A stretch of 64,000 nucleotides of DNA, from NCBI GenBank assembly GCA_018711625.1, contig DVID01000014.1, positions 1 to 64,000 on the forward strand. The letters run 5' to 3'. The notes beneath the pieces are model-generated. The model made no database searches. It was not told the origin of the DNA and was given only the letters and a program-made list of their open reading frames with translations. Within the stretch, counting starts at the first letter, position 1, and each line of letters starts with the position of its first letter. The stretch is from Candidatus Limicola stercorigallinarum (GTDB taxonomy: Bacteria > Actinomycetota > Coriobacteriia > Coriobacteriales > Coriobacteriaceae). A program made the translations under genes and the position numbers. Positions 1-8,385 of the stretch are shown here, one piece after another.

Positions 1-185
1 AAATACACAAATACGAATGTCTGTAAAGACCGTTTACCGAAACGCATCTACCTGCGGAAACTACCGTTCACGGAGAATGAGCGGCCCACGGTTCACCATT
101 TCTATACAATTATATGCGGTCTGTGGATGGCAGGCATGACGTCTCTGCGGACCACAATGTAACCTCTCTAGCTAAGGAGGTAGGT
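1..185 (+). promoter_or_regulatory. Upstream region of the mannose-family PTS operon
   Basis: No gene is visible here. The stretch holds an inverted repeat GTAAA-N5-TTTAC (23-37) and three related motifs, CCGTTTACCG (30-39), CCGTTCACGG (64-73) and CGGTTCACC (89-97), which look like repeated regulator half-sites. An AT-rich TATACAAT (103-110) could hold the -10 element, but no good -35 lies 16-18 bp upstream. A strong Shine-Dalgarno AAGGAGG (about 175-181) directly precedes the first gene. No sigma-54 GG/GC signature was seen. Operator function is inference. Confidence 0.35.
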
Positions 186-1178
186 ATGGTAGGTATTGTC
201 CTTGCAAGTCATGGCGACCTTGCTGCGGGCATCAAGCAAACGGCCTCGATGGTCTTCGGCGATCAGCCGGACGTCGTGACCGTGAGCTTGCAGCCGAGCA
301 TGGGGCCCGATGACCTGAGGGCCGAGATCGAGAAGGAGGTGGCAACACTTTCGGATCCCGAGCAGGTGCTGTTCCTTGTTGACCTGTGGGGCGGTACGCC
401 CTTCAACCAGATCAACGGGCTGCTCGACGCCCATCCTACGTGGGTGGCGGTCACCGGCATGAACTTGCCGATGGTCATCACAGCGTACTCAGGTCGTTTT
501 GACGCCAACGCCACGGCTCAGGACATCGCCAAGTCGCTCCTCAAGGAGTCCCGTGACGGCGTGCGCATCAAGCCGGAAGACTTGGAGCCCGAAGAGGCTA
601 CCACGGCCGCTGCGGCGCCCGCGCACCCCACCGGTGCAATTCCTGAGGGCACCGTCCTCGGCGATGGTCACATCAAGTTCGTGATGTGCCGCGTCGACAC
701 CCGTCTGCTGCATGGCCAGGTGGCAACCACGTGGACCAAGCAGACCAATCCCGACCGCATCATCGTCGTTTCGGATGCCGTCGCTCATGACGACCTCCGT
801 AAGACCATGATCCAGCAGGCTGCTCCTCCGGGAGTCAAGGCTCACGTCATCCCCATCAAGAAGATGATTGAGGTCTCCAAGGATCCGCGCTTCGGCGCCA
901 CCAAGGCGATGCTGCTCTTCGAGACCCCGCAGGATCTGCTTGCGTGCGTTGAGGGCGGCGTTGACATCAAGGAGGTCAACCTCGGCTCGATGGCCCACTC
1001 CGTGGGCAAGGTCGTTGTGACCAACGCTATCGCCATGGATCAGGCCGATGTCGAATGCCTTGAGAAGCTCGCCGCTAAGGGCATCAAGTTTGATGTCCGT
1101 AAGGTTCCGGCGGACTCGCCCGAGAACTTCGACAACATGATGAAGAAGGCTAAGTCCGAGCTGGCGGCTCAGGCGTAA
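186..1178 (+). CDS. manX: PTS mannose/fructose/sorbose family IIAB component (fused)
   Basis: Cytoplasmic phosphoryl-transfer subunit that passes phosphate from HPr to the sugar through two histidines. Residues 1-130 are the IIA domain, with the phospho-accepting His9 in VLASHGDL and the LVDLWGGTPF motif. A Glu/Ala/Pro-rich linker (about 130-160) leads to the IIB domain, with His176 in DTRLLHGQV. The reading frame is open further upstream, but the ATG at 186 follows a near-perfect ribosome site (AAGGAGG) and puts the IIA His at its usual place, giving 330 aa. It is followed by IIC, IID and ManO in one operon. Sugar specificity (mannose, glucose, fructose, sorbose or an amino sugar) cannot be read from the sequence. 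Confidence 0.93.
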   Translation: MVGIVLASHGDLAAGIKQTASMVFGDQPDVVTVSLQPSMGPDDLRAEIEKEVATLSDPEQVLFLVDLWGGTPFNQINGLLDAHPTWVAVTGMNLPMVITAYSGRFDANATAQDIAKSLLKESRDGVRIKPEDLEPEEATTAAAAPAHPTGAIPEGTVLGDGHIKFVMCRVDTRLLHGQVATTWTKQTNPDRIIVVSDAVAHDDLRKTMIQQAAPPGVKAHVIPIKKMIEVSKDPRFGATKAMLLFETPQDLLACVEGGVDIKEVNLGSMAHSVGKVVVTNAIAMDQADVECLEKLAAKGIKFDVRKVPADSPENFDNMMKKAKSELAAQA

Positions 1179-1194
1179 CGGTAAGGAGGGAAAC

Positions 1195-2007
1195 ATGTCG
1201 GTAATTACAATCGTCCTGATTGTCATCGTTGCCTTCCTCGCCGGCATGGAAGGCGTCCTCGACCAGTGGCAGTTCCATCAGCCCCTGGTTGCGTGCACGC
1301 TCATTGGTTTGGTGAGCGGCTACTTCGAGGCGGGCATCATCCTGGGCGGTACGCTCCAGATGATGGCTCTTGGCTGGGCTAACGTCGGCGCTGCTGTGGC
1401 GCCTGACGCGGCACTCGCATCAGTTGCTTCGGCAATTCTTATGGTTATCGCCATGATTGGTGGCTCTGATCAGAATACGGCCATCACGACGGCCATCGCT
1501 GTGGCTGTGCCGCTTTCCGTGGCTGGCCTCTTCCTGACCATGATCGTCCGTACCATCGCTATCCCCATCGTCCACATCATGGACGGCGCGGCGGCGCGCG
1601 GCGACTTCTTCGCCATCGACGTGTGGTCCATCGTGGCCATCTGCCTCCAGGGCATCCGTATCGCCATCCCGGCTGCAGCCCTGTGCTTCATCCCGTCTGA
1701 TGCCGTTATGGGCGTTCTTAACATGATGCCCGCATGGCTCAACGAGGGCATGACCATCGGCGGCGGCATGGTTGCTGCTGTTGGTTACGCCATGGTCATC
1801 AACATGATGGCCACCAAGGAGGTCTGGCCGTTCTTCGCGCTGGGCTTCTGCCTCGCTGCCATCTCTCAGCTCACGCTGATCGCTCTCGGCGTTATTGGCA
1901 TCTGCCTTGCCCTTATCTACCTTGGTCTCAAGGAGATTGGCCAGTCCGGCTCCGGTGCTGGCGGCTCGGGTGACCCGCTGGGCGACATTCTGGACGACTA
2001 CGAGTAG
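1195..2007 (+). CDS. manY: PTS mannose family IIC component
   Basis: Membrane subunit that, with IID, forms the sugar channel of a mannose-type permease. The 270-aa protein is hydrophobic almost throughout and begins with a membrane helix (ITIVLIVIVAFLAGMEGVLDQ), then the family-typical stretch around FHQPLVACTLIGLVSG and ILGGTLQMMALGW. The hydrophilic tail (QSGSGAGGSGDPLGDILDDYE) is Gly/Asp-rich. ATG at 1195 has an AAGGAGGG site eight bases upstream. It sits 16 bp after IIAB and 17 bp before IID, so the three are surely co-transcribed. Confidence 0.94.
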   Translation: MSVITIVLIVIVAFLAGMEGVLDQWQFHQPLVACTLIGLVSGYFEAGIILGGTLQMMALGWANVGAAVAPDAALASVASAILMVIAMIGGSDQNTAITTAIAVAVPLSVAGLFLTMIVRTIAIPIVHIMDGAAARGDFFAIDVWSIVAICLQGIRIAIPAAALCFIPSDAVMGVLNMMPAWLNEGMTIGGGMVAAVGYAMVINMMATKEVWPFFALGFCLAAISQLTLIALGVIGICLALIYLGLKEIGQSGSGAGGSGDPLGDILDDYE

Positions 2008-2024
2008 GAAGGGAGGAGACAACA

Positions 2025-2969
2025 ATGGCAGAGAACAAGATCACGCTTTCTAAGAGCGACCGTCTTAAGGTTTGGTTCCGTCACCAGTATCTCCAGGGCT
2101 CCTGGAACTACGAGCGTATGCAGAACGGCGGTTGGTGCTTCTCGATGATCCCCGCGATCAAGAGGCTGTACACCAACAAGGATGACCAGATTGCCGCGCT
2201 CAAGCGCCACATGGAGTTCTACAACACGCACCCCTATGTGTCGTCTCCCGTCATCGGCGTCACCCTCGCTCTTGAGGAGGATCGCGCCAACGGTGCGCCC
2301 GTTGAGGATGCTGCCATCCAGGGCGTTAAGGTTGGTATGATGGGTCCGCTCGCTGGCGTTGGTGACCCTGTCTTCTGGTTCACCCTTCGCCCGCTGCTCG
2401 GCGCACTGGGCGCTGGCCTTGCTATGAGCGGCAACATCATGGGCCCGATTCTCTTCTTCGTGGCCTGGAACGTCATCCGTCTTGCCTTTGAGTGGTACAC
2501 GCAGGAGTTCGGCTACAAGCTGGGCACCTCCATCACCAAGGACCTTGGTGGCGGCCTCATGGGCAAGATCACCGAGGGTGCTTCGATCCTTGGTATGTTC
2601 GTTATCGGCGGCCTCGTCCAGCGCTGGGTGTCCATCTCTTTCGCTCCGACGGTCTCCGAGGTCACGCAGTCTGATGGCGCGTTCATCGACTGGTCTGCTA
2701 TCGCCGACACCGCCAACAATGGTGGTCAGGGTGTTGCCGATGCTATCCACAGCGCACTTTCGCAGTACGCTTCGCTCGGTTCCACCGGCCTTGAGCAGAT
2801 CAAGGTTACTACGCTTCAGCAGAACCTCGACCAGCTCATTCCTGGTCTTGCGGCTGTGTGCGTGACGCTTCTGTGCTGCTGGTTGCTCAAGAAGAAGGTT
2901 TCCCCGATCGTTATCATCATCGGCATGTTCGCTGTTGGTATCATCGGTCACCTCGTTGGCCTGCTCTAA
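2025..2969 (+). CDS. manZ: PTS mannose family IID component
   Basis: Second membrane subunit of the mannose-type permease. The long N-terminal cytoplasmic part carries family hallmarks: RHQYLQGSWNYERMQNGGWCFSMIPAIKRLY, then FYNTHPYVSSPVIGVTLALEE and VGMMGPLAGVGDPVFWFTLRP. Membrane segments follow at about 130-150, 190-210, 280-295 and at the very C-terminus. At 314 aa it is slightly longer than E. coli ManZ. Start ATG at 2025 follows GGGAGGAG. A strong hairpin lies downstream, before the DUF956 gene. Confidence 0.95.
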   Translation: MAENKITLSKSDRLKVWFRHQYLQGSWNYERMQNGGWCFSMIPAIKRLYTNKDDQIAALKRHMEFYNTHPYVSSPVIGVTLALEEDRANGAPVEDAAIQGVKVGMMGPLAGVGDPVFWFTLRPLLGALGAGLAMSGNIMGPILFFVAWNVIRLAFEWYTQEFGYKLGTSITKDLGGGLMGKITEGASILGMFVIGGLVQRWVSISFAPTVSEVTQSDGAFIDWSAIADTANNGGQGVADAIHSALSQYASLGSTGLEQIKVTTLQQNLDQLIPGLAAVCVTLLCCWLLKKKVSPIVIIIGMFAVGIIGHLVGLL

Positions 2970-3012
2970 GATCTGGCCTTTGTCTTGAGCGCGTGCGCGC
3001 AAGGCATATCCT

Positions 3013-3044
3013 ATGGGGTCGCGGGCGCTTGCTCGCGGCCCCAT
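3013..3044 (+). terminator. Hairpin between IID and manO (partial terminator or processing stem)
   Basis: Two 14-nt arms (3013-3026 and 3031-3044) pair completely, with two G-U pairs and a four-base loop, followed by TTGTTTG rather than a clean T-run. It separates the membrane permease genes from manO while leaving manO in the same direction 26 bp away. It may lower manO expression relative to the permease or stabilise the upstream mRNA. Confidence 0.55.
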
Positions 3045-3069
3045 TGTTTGTAGAAGGGAAGGGTCACCA

Positions 3070-3444
3070 ATGGCGACCTCGCAAAACACCACCGTCGACC
3101 TCACCATCCCCGGTACCTCGTTTATGGGGCTTACTACCTATGGCAACGTAATGGTGGGGGACCGCGCTTTTGAGTTCTACAACGAGCACAACCCCGAGGA
3201 CTTTATCCAGATTCCTTGGGATGAGGTGGACTATGTTGCTGCGTCGGTGATGTTTGGGGGCAGGGTCATCCCGCGCTTTGCCATCTTCACCAAGTCGAAT
3301 GGCCATTTCGCGTTCTCTACACGCGACAACAAGCGTACGCTCCGCGCTATTCGCACCTATGTTCCCGCCGACCATCTGGTGCGCTCGCTCACGTTTTTTG
3401 ACGTCATAAAAAAGGGCTTGGGCCGCATCTTCCATCGTTCCTAA
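3070..3444 (+). CDS. manO: ManO / DUF956 family protein, mannose PTS-associated
   Basis: Small (124 aa) cytoplasmic protein found next to mannose-family PTS operons, known from lactic acid bacteria as ManO and thought to be a regulator or accessory factor. Family-typical stretches are VDLTIPGTSFMGLTTYGNVMVGD, DRAFEFYNEHN, FIQIPWDEVDYVAASVMFGG and VPADHLVRSLTFFDVIK. The frame is open from 3013, but the ATG at 3070, after AAGGGAAGGG, is the start with a ribosome site and avoids the upstream hairpin. The molecular role is not established. Confidence 0.88.
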   Translation: MATSQNTTVDLTIPGTSFMGLTTYGNVMVGDRAFEFYNEHNPEDFIQIPWDEVDYVAASVMFGGRVIPRFAIFTKSNGHFAFSTRDNKRTLRAIRTYVPADHLVRSLTFFDVIKKGLGRIFHRS

Positions 3445-3554
3445 CACAGGCTCATGAATCACCTTCAAGGTTCGATGAAAACTTTAAGGTTTACCCTCAC
3501 CTGAGGTACACTTAACGAGCTGTATCGTTAACCGTATGAAGTGAGGGGAACTTC

Positions 3555-4856
3555 GTGGCAAACGACATGAATCGCCGTCAGGTTCAAGGGACGGGTGCGG
3601 CTCGTACCCCGCAGGCGCGTCCAGCGGGCAAGCGCTTTAAGAAACCTGCACAGGCAGCGCCTACCGCTCGTTCACAGCGTCCGCAAACTGCCGCCTCCTC
3701 ACAACGCTCCGCGCATCGGGGAGGTGCGCGCACGGCAACTCCGACGCGCGCGGTTCGTCCAGCGGCATCTCGTAGTACGGGTGGATATAGCAGCTATGCC
3801 TCAGCCCATAAAGGCCCTGCTCCTTGGACGGTGGTAGTGGCCATTCTTGCTGCTATTGCCTTTGTGGCCGTTATGGCGCTCGTGGTCGTTCCCCGCGTGA
3901 CCGATCTTTTTATGGCTGAGCAAACACCTTCCGTCGAAGCGGGCATCGAGGTTCAGCTCAACATTCCCGAGGGCTCTTCGGGCGACCAGATTGCCCAGAT
4001 TCTCTCGGAGAATCATGTGATCGAAAATCCCAAGGAGTATTACGCCGCCGTGCGTCAGCTTGGTGCCGACACCTCCATTAAACCGGGTGACTATCTCTTC
4101 ACCACGGGTCAAGATCCCATCGACGTGGTGCAGCAGCTCGTTGACGGGCCTAACGTTGAGGGCATTCGCCTTACTATTCAGGAGGGTCTCACGGTAAACC
4201 AGACGGCGGCGCGTGTGGAAGAGGTGTTTGGTATCTCGGCCGACGACTTCTTGGCTCAGGCGAAGGCTTCCAATTACGTGGCCGATTACCCGTTCCTGGA
4301 AGGCGCGTATAACGATTCACTTGAGGGCTATCTCTACCCCAAGACCTATAGCTTTACGCAAACGCCTACGGTAGACGAGATTATTCGTGCCCTACTCGAT
4401 CAATTTGTGAAAGAGACGCAAGACCTCTCGCTTGAGGATGGGGCTCATGGTCTTACGGAGCAGGAGATTATCTCCATGGCTTCGCTCATCGAGCGCGAGA
4501 GCGCCGTTGCCGATGAACGTCCCCAGATTGCGAGTGTTATCTACAATCGTCTGGATGCCCAGATGCCGCTTCAGATTGACGCGGCTATTGTGTATGCGCG
4601 CGGTGGCGGTTCTCAGACGGTTACCTATGATGATCTTGAAATTGACTCGCCGTACAACGTCTACAAGAACACAGGCCTCACGCCTGGCCCCATTTGCTCG
4701 CCGAGCATTTCTTCCATTGAGGCCGCGCTCCACCCAGCCGATACAGATTATCTGTATTACGTGCTCTCAAGCGCTAATGACGGCACCCACAAGTTCAGTG
4801 AGACGTATGATGAGTTTTTGCAAAACCGTCAAGAGTATGTGGATTCCCGTTCATGA
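3555..4856 (+). CDS. mltG: Endolytic transglycosylase MltG (YceG-like)
   Basis: Membrane-anchored lytic transglycosylase that cuts nascent peptidoglycan and sets glycan strand length. The first 90 residues are a basic, Gln/Ala/Arg-rich cytoplasmic tail, followed by one membrane helix (91-112), a LysM-like domain (about 125-205) and the YceG catalytic domain. The catalytic glutamate region is MASLIERESA (Glu313), followed by VIYNRLDAQMPLQIDAAIVYA and the NVYKNTGLTPGPICSPS motif. The GTG start at 3555 follows GAGGGG. The stop overlaps the next gene's ATG by 4 bp, so translation is probably coupled. A weak promoter candidate, TTTAAG-N18-TACACT, lies at 3483-3512. Confidence 0.92.
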   Translation: MANDMNRRQVQGTGAARTPQARPAGKRFKKPAQAAPTARSQRPQTAASSQRSAHRGGARTATPTRAVRPAASRSTGGYSSYASAHKGPAPWTVVVAILAAIAFVAVMALVVVPRVTDLFMAEQTPSVEAGIEVQLNIPEGSSGDQIAQILSENHVIENPKEYYAAVRQLGADTSIKPGDYLFTTGQDPIDVVQQLVDGPNVEGIRLTIQEGLTVNQTAARVEEVFGISADDFLAQAKASNYVADYPFLEGAYNDSLEGYLYPKTYSFTQTPTVDEIIRALLDQFVKETQDLSLEDGAHGLTEQEIISMASLIERESAVADERPQIASVIYNRLDAQMPLQIDAAIVYARGGGSQTVTYDDLEIDSPYNVYKNTGLTPGPICSPSISSIEAALHPADTDYLYYVLSSANDGTHKFSETYDEFLQNRQEYVDSRS

Positions 4857-5350
4857 GTTTGTTTTCACCCATGCGTTATGTGGCATCAGTTGACCGTATC
4901 GACCTTGAGGAGCTGTGGAGCCAGGGCAAGCGCGCTCTGCTGCTCGATCGCGACAACACCTTGGTTCCGCGTGACCGCACCTCGGCTCCCGATTCGGTTG
5001 CTACGTGGCTGGCAGCGGCACACGCACGAGGCTTCAAGATTTCTCTTGTCTCTAACAATTGGCACCGCGATCACGTAGAGCGTTCGGCGCGTGAGCTAGG
5101 GGTGGAGGCTATCGGCTTTGCCTTGAAACCGCTGCCTTTTGCGCTTTCGCGCGCGTGCCGTATGCTCAATGTGGCGCCGAGCGAAGCCGTGATGATTGGC
5201 GACCAGCTCTATACCGATGTGTGGGCGGGCAAGCTCGCTGGCATCGACACTATTCTCGTAAAGCCTCAGACCACGGTGGATTTGTGGTACACGCACATCT
5301 TCCGAATTTTTGAGCGCCGTGCCCTGCGCGGCATGGAGTGCGAGGAGTAA
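4853..5350 (+). CDS. yqeG: YqeG family HAD-IIIA phosphatase
   Basis: HAD-superfamily hydrolase of the YqeG type (165 aa; substrate unknown, family related to PGP phosphatases). Motif I is LLLDRDNTLVPRD (about residues 28-40), motif II is SLVSNNW and motif III/IV is MIGDQLYTDVWAG; together they give the full catalytic Asp set. Translation starts at the ATG in the ATGA overlap with mltG. In Bacillota yqeG heads a cluster with aroE, nadD, yqeK and rsfS; here it precedes a shikimate kinase, while nadD-yqeK-rsfS lie 38 kb away. Confidence 0.88.
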   Translation: MSLFSPMRYVASVDRIDLEELWSQGKRALLLDRDNTLVPRDRTSAPDSVATWLAAAHARGFKISLVSNNWHRDHVERSARELGVEAIGFALKPLPFALSRACRMLNVAPSEAVMIGDQLYTDVWAGKLAGIDTILVKPQTTVDLWYTHIFRIFERRALRGMECEE

Positions 5351-5355
5351 CGCCC

Positions 5356-5889
5356 ATGCCTCCCTCGGTTAAGCATGGGTGCGACCATGTCTTCTTCATA
5401 GGCTTCTTGGGTGCAGGCAAGTCTACGCTGGCGCGCAATCTGGGCACCATGTTCAACCGTCGGTTTGTAGATACCGATCGCATGGTGGAGCGGCGCCAGG
5501 GCATGTCGTTGGGCAAGCTCTTTCGTCTGCGGGGCGAGGCGCAGTTTCGCACGCTTGAAACCGAGGCGCTGCGATCGCTGCAAGGTGAGCGGAGCCTGCT
5601 GGTGTCTTGTGGCGGCGGCATTGTGGAGCGCTCGGTGAATATCGAACTCATCCATGCAATGGGTTTTTGCGTGTACCTTGAGGGGGACCTGGCCGACTCG
5701 CTGCGTCAGATTCGCTCATTTGCTGCGCGGCCCGATTTTAAATCGCCCGAACATGCACGCCGTTTGCTTGAGCATCGTCGGCCGCTCTATGAGCAAGCGG
5801 CCGATCTCATCATTGATATTCGCGGTCGTTCGTTTAAAGACGTATCGTATGAGTGTGCCGAGAGGCTATTGGAGCGTGGTTTGATATGA
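5356..5889 (+). CDS. aroK: Stand-alone shikimate kinase
   Basis: Cytoplasmic kinase making shikimate-3-phosphate (177 aa). It shows Walker A FLGAGKST, the shikimate-binding DTD (VDTDRMVE), FRTLE with the substrate Arg, CGGGIV and RPLYEQAADLII. Its lid reads AARPDF instead of the more usual RPL, so the active site is slightly divergent. ATG at 5356 follows GAGGAG; an upstream in-frame GTG at 5338 lies inside yqeG and lacks a ribosome site. The stop overlaps the next gene by 4 bp. A second shikimate kinase domain is fused to AroE at 13958-15214, so this copy may be redundant or specialised. Confidence 0.88.
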   Translation: MPPSVKHGCDHVFFIGFLGAGKSTLARNLGTMFNRRFVDTDRMVERRQGMSLGKLFRLRGEAQFRTLETEALRSLQGERSLLVSCGGGIVERSVNIELIHAMGFCVYLEGDLADSLRQIRSFAARPDFKSPEHARRLLEHRRPLYEQAADLIIDIRGRSFKDVSYECAERLLERGLI

Positions 5890-6980
5890 CAGTCCGCAGG
5901 CATGTGCTTAACCTGGGCGGTAAAACGGTTGATGTGCGCATTGGCGTAGAGGCCCTGGAAGAGCTGCCGCGTATGCTCAAGGGTGTGGTGGGCGCTCCGC
6001 GTCGTGCCGCGTTGGTGCATGCTGCGGCGCTTGACGAGGCCATCCTCACCACCGTCCGTCGTGCTCTTATTGACGTCGGCTTCAAGATTGAGGATGTGGC
6101 TCTTGCTCCAGAGGTGGATGTCTCACGTGCCGAAGCCGCGCTTACGGTTTGGTCGCAGATGACGGCCTGCGGTCTTACGAAGGACGATCTCTTGGTTGGT
6201 GTGGGCGATGCTCCGCTCTGCTCGCTTGTCGCTTTCTGTGCGCATGTGTGGTGCGGCGGTATGTCGTCTGCGCTCATTCCGCTTACGCTTGATGCCATGG
6301 TGACTGCCGCTACCGCGATGCGGCCACTCTCGGTGGGTGCGGGCCCTGCGGTGATCGAGACAACCCCCATGCCTACGCTCGTGGTGTCTGATGTATCGCT
6401 TTTGGATGCGGCCCCGGTAGACGATCTTCGTTTGGGCTATGTGACCCTGATGGGCACGATGCTTGCTGATTCTCGTAAGAACTGGGATGCCTTTGGCGCC
6501 CTTATCCCGCGGCTTAACCAGCGTGATGCTCTTGCTACGATTGAGGCCATCAGCATCGCCCAGCTTGGCCGCCGCGGTGTGTTGATGTCAGCTGTTCCTG
6601 CTGCGCGTAACGCTCTCACCTATGGTGTGGAGACGGCGCGGGCGTTGCGTTCGTGTCTTGGTGACAACATTCCTTGGTATGCGCTTCTGGCTGAAGGCAT
6701 GCGCTTTGAGGCGCGTCTGGCAGTGGATGCGGCCAAGCTCAACCCCGATATTGTGTTTGAGCAGGACGACCGCTTTGAAGACTTGGGCATTGAAGAGCTC
6801 AGCTTCACGCTTGATGCCGAGGCACTCATTCAGACTCTCAAAGCCGTGATGGCTGAGCGTTCGAATCGCTTCATGCTGGCGCTTCCTAAGATTCCAGGAA
6901 CCATCCGCCTCACCTCGGTGCCGGACGATGTGCTTGAACGCCACGCTCAGGCTTACGTTGCATCGCGCCGCGAGGCATAA
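5886..6980 (+). CDS. 3-dehydroquinate synthase-like protein lacking metal ligands (probable pseudoenzyme)
   Basis: This 364-aa protein aligns by eye along its whole length with the intact AroB at 18864-19964: the N-terminal VRIGVEALEELPRML, a middle LTKDDLLVGVG, SLLDAAPVDDLRLGYV, and a C-terminal PGTIRLTSVPDDVLERH. The catalytic features are gone. The NAD loop GGGVVGD is replaced by GVGDAPL, the Zn-ligand motif GEVIKHG by GYVTLMG, FGHSIGHAIE by YGVETARALR, and GHGTCVAMGM by PWYALLAEGM. The frame is open, without stops or obvious frameshift. Starts in an ATGA overlap with aroK. It is probably the decayed or repurposed AroB of the ancestral aroK-aroB-pepQ-efp locus. DHQ synthase activity is unlikely. 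Confidence 0.8.
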   Translation: MTVRRHVLNLGGKTVDVRIGVEALEELPRMLKGVVGAPRRAALVHAAALDEAILTTVRRALIDVGFKIEDVALAPEVDVSRAEAALTVWSQMTACGLTKDDLLVGVGDAPLCSLVAFCAHVWCGGMSSALIPLTLDAMVTAATAMRPLSVGAGPAVIETTPMPTLVVSDVSLLDAAPVDDLRLGYVTLMGTMLADSRKNWDAFGALIPRLNQRDALATIEAISIAQLGRRGVLMSAVPAARNALTYGVETARALRSCLGDNIPWYALLAEGMRFEARLAVDAAKLNPDIVFEQDDRFEDLGIEELSFTLDAEALIQTLKAVMAERSNRFMLALPKIPGTIRLTSVPDDVLERHAQAYVASRREA

Positions 6981-7091
6981 GCGTATCTGCTAGGAGCAAG
7001 CGAGATTTCGTAAACACATGCGTATCGTCTGCGCATGGCGGTTGTTAGCGCTATTCTTATCCCGGCACAAATTCCTTTGAAAGGGGTCATT

Positions 7092-8222
7092 ATGGCTGAG
7101 CTTATTGCGGGCCCTGCGGCACGCATTGCGCGCGTGCGCGCCCTCATGCAGGAGCGCGATTATGATGCGATGGTTATTCGCGACGAGGCCAATCTGCGCT
7201 GGCTCACGGGCGCTGAGGGCGTTTTCGACTTTACGGGCGAGCTGCCCCACGCCACGTTCATCACGCACGATGCCTGCTACCTGCATACCGATTCGCGCTA
7301 TTTCAACAGTTTCCAGGAGCACCTGCCTAGTGATTCTCCCTGGACGCTCGATATGGAGGTCACGAGCATTCCGGCATGGGTGGCTGCGCGTGCCCGCGAC
7401 ACGAAGACCCATGTGGTGGCTATCGAGGACACCATGGAGCTTTCGTTCTACACGGCGCTTATGCGGAGCTTTGAAGACAACTCCTATGCATACGCCTTGC
7501 CCCAGATGCATGGTGACCTGCGTCGCATGCGCGCCATCAAGGATGCTGAGGAGCTCGAGCTCATGCGCAAGGCTCAGGCCATCACCGATGCCGCGTTTAC
7601 TCACATGCTTGGGCAGATTCGTCTCGGCCGCACCGAGAAGGAGCTTCGCCTTGAGCTAGAGAACTTCATGTATGCGCACGGTGCTGACGGCCTTGCGTTC
7701 TCGTCCATTGTTTGCTCGGGTCCCAACACCGCAAATCCGCACGCCATCCCCTCCGACCGTGTGGTCGAGAAGGGCGACTTCGTGCTGATGGATTATGGTG
7801 CGAGCTATCACGATTATTGCAGCGACATGACTCGCACCGTATGCGTGGGCGAGCCGAGCGCCAAGCAGCGCGAGATCTACGATCTGGTGCGCCATACCCA
7901 CGAGGAGTGCGTGAAGGCCATTCATGCAGGTGTGGACGGGCATGACATCCATGTCCTCTCGACCAAGATCATCGGTGACGCCGGCTACGGCGATTACTAC
8001 GGCCATGGCCTTGGCCATGGCGTGGGCATTGAGATCCACGAGCTGCCCAACTTTGGCCGTGTGAGCAACATCGTGGAGGCCGGTGCGGTCATCACCGTCG
8101 AGCCGGGTGTGTACCTGCCGGGCGTGGGCGGTGTTCGCCTGGAGGATTACGGCGTGGTCACCAAGGATGGCTACGAGCCCTTCACCACGAGCACGCATGA
8201 GCTTCAGGTTATCGACTACTAG
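7092..8222 (+). CDS. pepQ: M24 family Xaa-Pro aminopeptidase/dipeptidase
   Basis: Cytoplasmic metallopeptidase that removes residues ahead of proline. An N-terminal creatinase-like domain (1-130) precedes the pita-bread catalytic domain with all metal-ligand motifs: [18 protein letters not shown] (two Asp), [15 protein letters not shown] (His), [17 protein letters not shown] (two Glu). The frame is open from 7035, but the ATG at 7092 follows AAAGGGG and gives a family-typical 376 aa. The position directly upstream of efp is conserved in Actinomycetota and Bacillota. Aminopeptidase P and prolidase cannot be told apart from sequence alone. Confidence 0.9.
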   Translation: MAELIAGPAARIARVRALMQERDYDAMVIRDEANLRWLTGAEGVFDFTGELPHATFITHDACYLHTDSRYFNSFQEHLPSDSPWTLDMEVTSIPAWVAARARDTKTHVVAIEDTMELSFYTALMRSFEDNSYAYALPQMHGDLRRMRAIKDAEELELMRKAQAITDAAFTHMLGQIRLGRTEKELRLELENFMYAHGADGLAFSSIVCSGPNTANPHAIPSDRVVEKGDFVLMDYGASYHDYCSDMTRTVCVGEPSAKQREIYDLVRHTHEECVKAIHAGVDGHDIHVLSTKIIGDAGYGDYYGHGLGHGVGIEIHELPNFGRVSNIVEAGAVITVEPGVYLPGVGGVRLEDYGVVTKDGYEPFTTSTHELQVIDY

Positions 8223-8278
8223 TCTGGGTGTTTTGTGCGGGTTGCGCAAACGCGCCCCAACATCATGGATTATCTACC

Positions 8279-8304
8279 GTGGACGTGCATCTATGCGCGT
8301 CCAC
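8279..8304. terminator. Hairpin between pepQ and efp
   Basis: GTGGACGTGCAT (8279-8290) and ATGCGCGTCCAC (8293-8304) form a 12-bp inverted repeat with one G-U pair and almost no spacer, so in RNA the inner pairs would open into a loop. There is no T-run after it. It may end the pepQ transcript or act in a bidirectional way; function is not certain. Confidence 0.4.
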
Positions 8305-8317
8305 GCGCGTTTGAGAG

Positions 8318-8323
8318 TATACT
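8318..8323 (+). promoter_or_regulatory. Candidate -10 element for efp
   Basis: TATACT in the context TTGAGAGTATACTAAG, 63 bp ahead of the efp start. The -35 is poor. The tRNA-Arg gene has the similar context TTGAGTATAAT, which suggests a shared promoter style with a weak -35. Confidence 0.4.
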
Positions 8324-8385
8324 AAGAGCGATTGTAACCAGAGGACGAAGCTATCGTCCTTACGCAACGAATGAGAAAGGTCATC

